From: a virus
DNA length: 24,095 nt
IMG/VR virus record: IMGVR_UViG_3300033141_001895
Coordinates: 1-24,095 of that record
Direction: 5' to 3' (one strand)
Shown: in pieces, positions 11,982 through 18,658 of the stretch
Layout of the letters: every line of letters starts with the position of its first letter
Numbering within the stretch: position 1 is the stretch's first letter
Position numbers and translations under genes: made by a program
Notes under the pieces: model-generated
Told to the model about the DNA's origin: nothing
The model's database searches: none
What the model saw: the letters and a program-made list of their open reading frames with translations, nothing else

Positions 11982-12671
11982 ATGACAACAGAGGAAAAAG
12001 AAAGAACAAGGGCGATTAATCGCTATAACCTCAATGTTGCATGTGGTGATGAAAAGCGTGCCGCTTTAGAGTGGGAGTTATGTAAGAGGGATCCATGGCA
12101 TTGGATATATAATTGGGTGTGGACGTTAGACACACATGACAAAAAGTGTCCAAAGAAATGGTTTCCCGACAAAGAATATATCAAGAGATTTGTGGAGGTT
12201 TACCAAAAAGAAGATTTGTTGTTGGTTCCAAAATCAAGGCAAATGATGTTGACGTGGATATGTGTATCATTATTCTTACATGAAGCAATCTTTAATAACG
12301 GGCGTTATCTGTTCATGATTTCCAAGAAGGAAAAAGACGCCGACGATCTGGTTCAAAAGAGAATAAAATACATATACGACCAATTGCCAAAGTTTATGCA
12401 ACCAAAAGTAGTTTTTACTTTTTGTAATGCAAATTTCCCCGACAATAATTGTGTTATACATGGTTTTCCTCAAGGGGCAGACCAAATTCGTTCGCAAACA
12501 GCATCGACGGTTTTGGTGGACGAGGCTGCGTTTCAGCCAGAAGCGGAGTCAACGTATGAGGCGATTAAACCGTCAATTGATGGCGGGGGTAAGATTATAA
12601 TGATTTCATCGGCGAACCCAGGTTTCTTTGAGAGGCTGGTGAACGATAAAACGGAAATGGCTGACAAATAA
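11982..12671 (+). CDS. terL: terminase large subunit, ATPase half (split TerL)
   Basis: A 229-residue protein equivalent to the N-terminal motor domain of TerL. It has LLLVPKSRQMMLTW (about 79-92, Walker A-like loop; the usual glycine is replaced by Met), STVLVDEAAF (175-183, Walker B with catalytic Asp180-Glu181) and MISSANPGFFERLV (207-220, coupling motif). It stops soon after at 12671, where an intact TerL continues to its nuclease domain. The nuclease is encoded by a separate gene at 12940. It pumps DNA into the prohead with the energy of ATP. GGGG lies 5 nt before the ATG. Confidence 0.9.
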   Translation: MTTEEKERTRAINRYNLNVACGDEKRAALEWELCKRDPWHWIYNWVWTLDTHDKKCPKKWFPDKEYIKRFVEVYQKEDLLLVPKSRQMMLTWICVSLFLHEAIFNNGRYLFMISKKEKDADDLVQKRIKYIYDQLPKFMQPKVVFTFCNANFPDNNCVIHGFPQGADQIRSQTASTVLVDEAAFQPEAESTYEAIKPSIDGGGKIIMISSANPGFFERLVNDKTEMADK

Positions 12672-12680
12672 GGGGGCGTG

Positions 12681-12956
12681 ATGGATTTCTCTAAAGATGA
12701 TGCTGTAGATGCTTTTAGCGAAATTGTTGACATTGCAAAAAACAAACAAAGAGCAAAACAAGCAATAGATGGATACAAACCAACGTTCAACGGAATTATA
12801 ATTGTGTATGAAAGCGATGATAAAGATGTTGGTTTCCATTTTATAAACAGTAATTTCGCCTCGGCAAGACAATCTCTGTTGAGAGCAGCAGATATATTTC
12901 TTAAAACAGAGATGAAAGAAGAATTATACGGAGAACTCGATGAAGGGAATCTATGA
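12681..12956 (+). CDS. unknown 91-residue protein inserted between the TerL halves
   Basis: It reads MDFSKDDAVDAFSEIVDIAK and continues with TFNGIIIVYESDDKDVGFHF, then INSNFASARQSLLRAADIFL and an acidic end (EELYGELDEGNL). The pattern of a helix, a short beta hairpin and a long helix fits small phage proteins of unknown function. No endonuclease (HNH, GIY-YIG, LAGLIDADG) motif is seen, so it is not an obvious homing element. AGGGGG precedes the ATG; GTG at 12678 is an alternative start. Its end overlaps the nuclease gene by 17 nt, coupling their translation. Confidence 0.72.
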   Translation: MDFSKDDAVDAFSEIVDIAKNKQRAKQAIDGYKPTFNGIIIVYESDDKDVGFHFINSNFASARQSLLRAADIFLKTEMKEELYGELDEGNL

Positions 12957-13773
12957 GAGAAAGAACAAAAACGGCTTTTATGTGTTTAGGATACACTACT
13001 CGGCTGATCCCGACAAAGATCCCGACACAAAGCAGGGTAAGGTATGGTATGATAAAGTCCGCAAGGGAATGATGGATAAATCATGGCAGAAGGAATACGA
13101 GATTGACTGGTTCGCAAAATCGGGAGAACTCGTTTATCCGATGTTTGATCCTTCCGTTCATGTAGTTCAACCCTTCGCAATACCAAAGAGTTGGACACGG
13201 TATATGGCATTAGACCCTGGTTTAAGGAATCCGACGGCGGCGTTATGGGCGGCGGTTGATCCTGATGATAATATATATTTCTATCGGGAATACTACAAAG
13301 CGGAGATGACACCGAAAGAACATGCCGTTGTAATAAAGGAGTTAGAAAAAGGGGAAAAGATATTTGTAAGACTCATCGATCCTGCGGCACGTGGCAGGGA
13401 TATGACAACAAAGAAGTCGGTGAGCGAGTCTTACGCCGAAAATAAACTGTTTTTTATCGAGGCAAACAACAAGGTTGAACTCGGTATATCGAAAGTTCAA
13501 GAAGCAATGAAAATCGGCAAGACAGGTCCAAGGATGTATGTATTCAGCACGTTGAGAAATTACATACAAGAAAAGAGTGAATATAGGTGGCATCAGGAAA
13601 CCGAAACGGTTTTAAGGCAAAAAGATCCGACTGAGAAGCCGATAAAGAAACGAGATCACCTTATGGACTGCGAAAGATATATAATAGTGGCTAATCCGCA
13701 CTATAGGCGGATATACGGGTTTAAGAAAAACAAGGACATTCATGTTTGGGATGGAATGTCAACGGGGTATTAA
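12940..13773 (+). CDS. terL: terminase large subunit, nuclease half (split TerL)
   Basis: A 277-residue protein that carries on where the ATPase half stops: KNGFYVFRIHYSADPDKDPD, then SWQKEYEIDWFAKSGELVYP. The RNase H-type nuclease has its three acidic sites: ALDPG (Asp92), LIDPAA (Asp147) and KRDHLMDC (Asp239/Asp243). It cuts the DNA concatemer at start and end of packaging. Together with the ATPase half it gives about 506 residues, normal for an intact TerL. GGAG lies 8 nt before the ATG inside the preceding gene. Both halves appear intact, so the enzyme probably works as two chains. Confidence 0.9.
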   Translation: MKGIYERKNKNGFYVFRIHYSADPDKDPDTKQGKVWYDKVRKGMMDKSWQKEYEIDWFAKSGELVYPMFDPSVHVVQPFAIPKSWTRYMALDPGLRNPTAALWAAVDPDDNIYFYREYYKAEMTPKEHAVVIKELEKGEKIFVRLIDPAARGRDMTTKKSVSESYAENKLFFIEANNKVELGISKVQEAMKIGKTGPRMYVFSTLRNYIQEKSEYRWHQETETVLRQKDPTEKPIKKRDHLMDCERYIIVANPHYRRIYGFKKNKDIHVWDGMSTGY

Positions 13774-15519
13774 ATGGATAAAGATGCAAAAATTGTTGAC
13801 ATGGTTATTGACCATTTTAACGCTGCGAAAGATAGTCGTAGTGATAATGTTGACAAATGGAAACGCTGGTATGACTTATATCGCTCAAAATCACCGACAA
13901 GAAGTGATAGTGAGGGTAAGTCTAATATTTTTATTCCAATGACATTTACGGCAATTGAAACAATCACACCACGGTTGGTTTCTGGATATATGAACTCGAC
14001 AGAACCTCCGATTTCCGTTATTCCTCGTGGCGAAGAAGATATAGAGAAGGCTGAATCTTTCGAACAACTTTTAACTTATCAATTCGAACAGATTAATTTT
14101 CCTGCAAAACTGTTAAATTATTACAAACAATGTCTGATATATGGCACATCTGTAATAAAAGTGTTTTGGGATTTAGACACGGTTTACTCACAGTTTGACA
14201 GACCAAATTTTGAAGTGTTAGACTTGTATGACTTTTATGTTGACCCTACCGCAGTAACCATTGATGATGCCCGTTTCTGTATTCATAGAAGTTATATTTC
14301 CAAAGAAGAACTTGAATCAAAAAGAGATGTCCCTGGTTTTAAAAATATCAACAAGGTGTCAGGTGAAGACCTTTCACGTGATAGTGAATCAGCCCCAAAA
14401 TATGAAGAATACGGAGATTTTGAACAAGAACTTGACGATGACATAAAGAGAGACATTGAGATTCTTGAGTATTGGGAAGATGACAGGATTATTGTTGTGG
14501 CAAACCAAAAGACGTTGATTTGCGACAAGAAGAATCCATTTGAACACAAAAGAAAACCATTTGTAGCGATTAAACTTATTCCCGTTCCAAACGAATTTTA
14601 CGGAATCGGGATTATAGAACCGATTGAAGGGCTGCAAAACGAATTAAACACGAAACACAACCAGCGTCTTGACAATGTCAATCTTATTTTAAACCAAATG
14701 TGGACAGTTCTGCGTGGTGCTATTGATGATTACGACCAGTTAAAATCAAGACCTGGCGGTATTATTACGGTGAACGACATGGGCGGTATAAAACCCCTTG
14801 TTGTCCCAGATGCTACAATGGGAGCATACAGGGAAGAACTCAGTTGTATGGACAGGATTAAGGAAACCACAGGTGCCACAGAACTCATCCAAGGTATGTC
14901 CCAGCAAGGGCAAAAGGATATGACAGCAACAGAGGTTACGATTAAGACAAAACAAGCCTCTACCCGTATAGACTTTTATTATAAACTGATGGCTGAAACG
15001 GGCTTAAGAGGGCTTGGAAATATGTTTATAGCCTTAGACCAACAGTTTATAAAAGAAGAGCAGGTGGTGCGGATAATGAACGACAGATCAGCGTCTTTTA
15101 TTCACATTGACCCTGAAAACATATCGGGAAGGTTTGACGTTACGGTTAACCCAGAACCGATGCTTTTGAACAGAAACGAAGAACTTAACAAATACATATC
15201 AGCATTTGGTATGGGACAAAGCGTTGAGGGTTTCAATCCAATACCAGTCTTAAAAGAAGCATACAAAAAATTACAAATACCGAAAAAGATAACAAACGAT
15301 GTTTTTGAATTACCCGAACAAATAATGGACTTCAGGCAGGATCAATTGAAACAGCAGGAAATAGCAGCCAAAATGCAGCAAGACCAACAATTACAAACAG
15401 GTCAAATGGATCAATTTCAACCTCAAGGGCAAATGCCTTCTCCCAACGAGATTCCGCAGGATTTCGGTTCTGCGGGATCTCAGCCCTTACCTAATATGAT
15501 GATGGGAGGAATGGAATGA
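13774..15519 (+). CDS. portal protein
   Basis: A 581-residue protein that would form the dodecameric ring at one vertex of the head, through which DNA enters. Its position right after the terminase, its length, and its sequence support this: an N-terminal WKRWYDLYRSKSP, then SNIFIPMTFTAIETITPRLVSG, a hydrophobic core with FYVDPTAVTIDDARF, a GIGIIEPIEGLQNELNTKHN stem region and a helical wing, all typical of P22-like portals. The C-terminal 80 residues are rich in Gln, Met and Pro, which may be the barrel or a flexible end. GGGG lies 6 nt before the ATG, directly after the nuclease gene. Confidence 0.87.
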   Translation: MDKDAKIVDMVIDHFNAAKDSRSDNVDKWKRWYDLYRSKSPTRSDSEGKSNIFIPMTFTAIETITPRLVSGYMNSTEPPISVIPRGEEDIEKAESFEQLLTYQFEQINFPAKLLNYYKQCLIYGTSVIKVFWDLDTVYSQFDRPNFEVLDLYDFYVDPTAVTIDDARFCIHRSYISKEELESKRDVPGFKNINKVSGEDLSRDSESAPKYEEYGDFEQELDDDIKRDIEILEYWEDDRIIVVANQKTLICDKKNPFEHKRKPFVAIKLIPVPNEFYGIGIIEPIEGLQNELNTKHNQRLDNVNLILNQMWTVLRGAIDDYDQLKSRPGGIITVNDMGGIKPLVVPDATMGAYREELSCMDRIKETTGATELIQGMSQQGQKDMTATEVTIKTKQASTRIDFYYKLMAETGLRGLGNMFIALDQQFIKEEQVVRIMNDRSASFIHIDPENISGRFDVTVNPEPMLLNRNEELNKYISAFGMGQSVEGFNPIPVLKEAYKKLQIPKKITNDVFELPEQIMDFRQDQLKQQEIAAKMQQDQQLQTGQMDQFQPQGQMPSPNEIPQDFGSAGSQPLPNMMMGGME

Positions 15520-15794
15520 ACAGAGAAACGGAATTAAAGTATAGGGAACAACATAGGATTTCAATAGCGGTAAAAGAGATGATAAAAACTGAAGGTTGGA
15601 AGTGTTTTGAAAGAGAGGTGGAAAACCATAGACAATTTATAATTAATAAAATAAAAGCATGCGACAGGGATGAATTATTAGAAACAAGATCGCGTTTAAA
15701 AACGATAGATTTTGTTATGGGTATGTCAAGAACAATAATAAATACAGGCAAATACGCTCTAAGCGAATTAAACAGGGGAGGGTTAAATGGCTAA
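15516..15794 (+). CDS. hypothetical helical protein next to portal
   Basis: A 92-residue charged helical protein (MNRETELKYREQHRISIAVK ...), coupled to the portal gene by an ATGA overlap and overlapping the scaffold start. It ends with KYALSELNRGGLNG. Small helical proteins between portal and scaffold occur in many head modules and may assist prohead assembly, but no specific role can be read here. Confidence 0.65.
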   Translation: MNRETELKYREQHRISIAVKEMIKTEGWKCFEREVENHRQFIINKIKACDRDELLETRSRLKTIDFVMGMSRTIINTGKYALSELNRGGLNG

Positions 15795-16680
15795 GGAAAA
15801 TATTACAGAAGAAGAATTTGATGTTAGGGATGATTTTAGCGATGCAGTTTTAGAAAGCGTAGAGGATGAATCATCTTTCGAGGATCTTATGCAGTCTGCG
15901 TTTTATAAAGAAGCGGACAAGGAAGAACCAGAAGAAGATGCCGATATAGAAAAACCCGAAGATGATGATGGTAGAGAAGAAGAGCCTATAAAAGAAGCGG
16001 AAGCAGGAATAGAAGAACCTGAAAAAGAGGCTGACACAAAAACAGACTTCACTCAAGAAGAAGTTTTGAAGATGAAGAACACATTATCAAAACTTGGATA
16101 CAAAGTAGAATCAACACAGCAGCAGGCGATGTTAACAGATGATAAGATTCTTGCTAAATATTCGAACGATATACAGCAAGCCATTAATGATGATGTGGCG
16201 AAACGACTGAGTCTTTATGACAAAAACTTTATGACAGAAGAAGAATATAACGAGAAAAAGCAAAAAGCAGAAGAATTGGCACGACAAGGGGCGTTCCAAT
16301 ATGTAAATAACGCAAAAGCGTATGAGGTTCAAAATCATCCGAGGAAAAACGAGATAATAAATCTTATGACAGCAGTAAAAGATAGCACGGGCGTCGCGTT
16401 ATCACCTGAACAGGCTGAGGCAATAGTGATAACAACTGGGAGATACAAGACTGACAAAAACCCCAACGACGAAAAAGAAAAACGGGAAGCGGTTGCCGAA
16501 CGAGAAAAAAAGGAATTGACCACATATCGGAAAAAAGAAAAAGAAAATGCTGGTGTAGTAAAATCAAGAAAAGAAAAAGAGAGCAAATCTATATCTAAAA
16601 GCCAAAAGAGGGTTTGGGGTAAACTGGGTTTAAACGACAAAGACTTCTCTAACATGGAAGTTGATTGGAATTCAATATGA
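15787..16680 (+). CDS. scaffolding protein (putative)
   Basis: A 297-residue, highly charged protein whose first 100 residues are very acidic (repeated E and D, such as EEPEEDADIEKPEDDD), followed by helical segments and a basic C-terminal end (KKEKENAGVVKSRKEKESKS). This acidic-to-basic, coiled-coil make-up and the position between portal and major capsid are typical of internal scaffolds, whose basic tail binds the coat protein. It is expelled or degraded after assembly. GGAGGG lies upstream of the ATG and overlaps the preceding gene. Confidence 0.75.
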   Translation: MAKENITEEEFDVRDDFSDAVLESVEDESSFEDLMQSAFYKEADKEEPEEDADIEKPEDDDGREEEPIKEAEAGIEEPEKEADTKTDFTQEEVLKMKNTLSKLGYKVESTQQQAMLTDDKILAKYSNDIQQAINDDVAKRLSLYDKNFMTEEEYNEKKQKAEELARQGAFQYVNNAKAYEVQNHPRKNEIINLMTAVKDSTGVALSPEQAEAIVITTGRYKTDKNPNDEKEKREAVAEREKKELTTYRKKEKENAGVVKSRKEKESKSISKSQKRVWGKLGLNDKDFSNMEVDWNSI

Positions 16681-16727
16681 AAAAATATAGAAAAATTTAT
16701 GCAGAATTAAGGTTGCAAATTAGATAA
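16677..16727 (+). CDS. possible 16-residue mini-ORF
   Basis: It overlaps the scaffold stop as ATGA and reads MKKYRKIYAELRLQIR, ending 13 nt before the next gene's start. The basic sequence and the junction fit coupled translation, but there is no good ribosome binding site. It may be chance. Confidence 0.25.
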   Translation: MKKYRKIYAELRLQIR

Positions 16728-16740
16728 GGAGGCGTGAGAT

Positions 16741-17139
16741 ATGGGCAAAAACATAACGGATAAGATTAGGGAGTCGGTTTTAAAAGAAGAACCCGTCGTA
16801 ATTATTAATGAGAATTCTTTTTCTGAGGATATATACAAGATATACGGAGAAGAATCTGGCTATAAATACAGATGGTGCTGGGTTAACGACAGACAAATGA
16901 CGAGAAATAAATATCTTGGCTGGGAGGTTGACACTAACGAAAAGACATATTCGCTTAATCTTTATGGCGAAAGAATAGAACCTGGAGTTGATGGCTCTAA
17001 AAGAATTGAAGATTTGGTATTGTGCAGAATCCCAAATAGAAAATATGCTATTCTGAAAGCCAAAAACGACAGGCTAAGGATATTGGAAGAAAAAGCAAGA
17101 TTAAACGATATTGACAATACAATAAAAGGAGATGATTAA
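16741..17139 (+). CDS. conserved-looking head-module protein, unknown role
   Basis: A 132-residue protein (MGKNITDKIRESVLKEEPVV...) with KYRWCWVNDRQMTRNKYLGW (about 42-61). A YRWVND..GR....GW-like element is common in small proteins encoded just before the major capsid gene in many phages. The C-terminal 30 residues are a charged helix. GGAGG lies 9 nt before the ATG. It may be a minor head component or assembly factor; the function is not established here. Confidence 0.65.
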   Translation: MGKNITDKIRESVLKEEPVVIINENSFSEDIYKIYGEESGYKYRWCWVNDRQMTRNKYLGWEVDTNEKTYSLNLYGERIEPGVDGSKRIEDLVLCRIPNRKYAILKAKNDRLRILEEKARLNDIDNTIKGDD

Positions 17140-17622
17140 ATGGCTACCATTACACAGAGAGCAGCGCGGGTTGCGAGGACTATTTCGGGAAACTCTCCTG
17201 AGATTCTCACTTTTCCCGAAGCGGCTTCTCAGTCGTTCAAAGCGGGAGAGTTTGTTTATCTGTCAAGCGGCAAGGTAACCGTATGTGCGGATAACGCAAC
17301 AACAATTCTCGGCATGGCTACGCATAACGCAAGTGGCACAACTGATACTGATTGTGAGATTGCAATTGCAAACTATGATACAGTGTTCGAAGCAAACGTG
17401 TATCACGGCACGCCTGGAAGTGCAATAACAACGATAGAACAGCCTGGTGTAAACTATGCTTTGCAGTCTGACTCAAACAAAAGTTATGTTGACGTCGAAG
17501 ATACCGATAACGATGCGTTTGTTGTGAGAAATCTCTCACCGAGAGATTCTGTTGGCGACCAATACGGAAGAGTGGAGTTTCAGGTTCTCGGCTCAGTTGC
17601 AGAATTAAGTGCTGGTTCGTAA
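17140..17622 (+). CDS. head decoration / stabilisation protein (putative)
   Basis: A 160-residue, beta-rich, Cys-poor protein directly before the major capsid gene. It begins MATITQRAARVARTISGNSP, with GEFVYLSSGKVTVCADNAT and later VRNLSPRDSVGDQYGRVEFQV. The pattern of small Thr/Ser/Gly-rich beta proteins just upstream of the coat gene is that of capsid decoration proteins, which bind the outside of the expanded head. AAGGAG lies 7 nt before the ATG. A minor head protein is the alternative. Confidence 0.65.
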   Translation: MATITQRAARVARTISGNSPEILTFPEAASQSFKAGEFVYLSSGKVTVCADNATTILGMATHNASGTTDTDCEIAIANYDTVFEANVYHGTPGSAITTIEQPGVNYALQSDSNKSYVDVEDTDNDAFVVRNLSPRDSVGDQYGRVEFQVLGSVAELSAGS

Positions 17623-17668
17623 ACTACTAAAATCCTTGGAGAAGGCAAAAATCTAAGGAGTGAAAATA

Positions 17669-18586
17669 ATGGCAGATGCGGTAAGAAGATCAGAACATAC
17701 CGATTTAACTGATCTCAGGAAAGGCATCGACAAGGTTGTTTATAATAGATACAAATATTACAAACAACTTTACAAGCAAATATACAATCTTGAACCAATG
17801 ACGACAAGAACAGCAAAAGATACATCGGTGTCTGGGTTGTCAATGGCGACAAAAAAACTGGAAGGACAGTCTATAAGATGGGATAAACCTCTCAAGGGTT
17901 ACACCTATACCTATACCCCCGATGCTTATGGTATGGGAATTCGTATTACAATGGAAATGCAACAGGATGATCAGTTTGGGATTATAAAAAAGCAGGCGGC
18001 AGAACTTGGTCGTCAAATGAACTATCGTGTTGAATATGACGGAGCATCCCTGTTTATTAATGCGTTTGATAGCGGTGTTGGTGGTGATGCTAAGTATTTA
18101 TGTGATACAGAACATCCACTCGGACAAGGTCAAGAAGGCACCTATGATAATATGCCCTCTGTCGCAACCGACCTTTCAATTACTTCTTTGAGATCAGCAA
18201 TTGAAAATATTAAAGCAACACCAGATGACAGGGGACAGTTGTTACATTTAAAACCCAAGGTTTTGTTGGTTCCCCGTGAGTTAAAGTGGGCGGCATACGA
18301 AATTCTGCTCTCTGATAAAAGAGCATACACTGGTGATAATACAATGAACGCCTTCAAAGACGAAGGAATAAAAATTGTTGTGTGGGACATGCTTACAGAT
18401 GCAAATGCTTGGTTTTTAATGACAGATAAAGCAGAACATAGCATACAATTCAGATGGAGAATGAAACCTAAATCAAGTATGGGAGATGACTTTGATACAG
18501 CAGACTTGAAATACAAACAGATTATGAGATATGCCTACGGCTTTTCCGACTGGAGAGGTGTATATGGCTCTGCAGGTGCAGCATAA
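17669..18586 (+). CDS. major capsid protein (Mu gpT-like)
   Basis: This 305-residue protein is read from MADAVRRSEHTDLTDLRKGI; AAGGAG lies 8 nt upstream, so the in-frame GTG at 17660 is rejected. It resembles the coat proteins of the Mu gpT type with an HK97 fold: an N-terminal helical arm, a DTEHPLGQG loop near residue 145, then KPKVLLVPRELKWAAYEILL, an EGIKIVVWDMLTDANAWFL core, and a C-terminal FRWRMKPKSSMGDDFDTADL strand pair. Position and length fit. It is followed by a strong terminator, which would let the coat gene be expressed as the last gene of the main head message. Confidence 0.82.
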   Translation: MADAVRRSEHTDLTDLRKGIDKVVYNRYKYYKQLYKQIYNLEPMTTRTAKDTSVSGLSMATKKLEGQSIRWDKPLKGYTYTYTPDAYGMGIRITMEMQQDDQFGIIKKQAAELGRQMNYRVEYDGASLFINAFDSGVGGDAKYLCDTEHPLGQGQEGTYDNMPSVATDLSITSLRSAIENIKATPDDRGQLLHLKPKVLLVPRELKWAAYEILLSDKRAYTGDNTMNAFKDEGIKIVVWDMLTDANAWFLMTDKAEHSIQFRWRMKPKSSMGDDFDTADLKYKQIMRYAYGFSDWRGVYGSAGAA

Positions 18587-18613
18587 TAACTCCCTCCCTC
18601 CCTATACTCGCAA

Positions 18614-18641
18614 GGGGAGTCTTTGCGGCTCCCCATTTTTT
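18614..18641 (+). terminator. rho-independent terminator after the capsid gene
   Basis: GGGGAG, a nine-base loop and CTCCCC form a 6-bp G+C-rich stem, followed by A and six T (18636-18641). It lies 27 bp after the major capsid stop and 18 bp before the fibre gene's start. No promoter is seen after it, so the genes downstream depend on read-through or on an unrecognised promoter. Confidence 0.85.
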
Positions 18642-18658
18642 CACAAAGGAGTGATATA

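Noticed and set aside
12672-12939. Group I intron or intein splitting the terminase
   Set aside because: The gap is filled by a coding frame with its own start, leaving no intron core; there are no intein splice residues at the ends, and the nuclease half has its own ribosome binding site.
18623-18658. Upstream TTG start for the fibre gene
   Set aside because: It lies inside the terminator hairpin; ATG 18659 has AAGGAG at the right distance.
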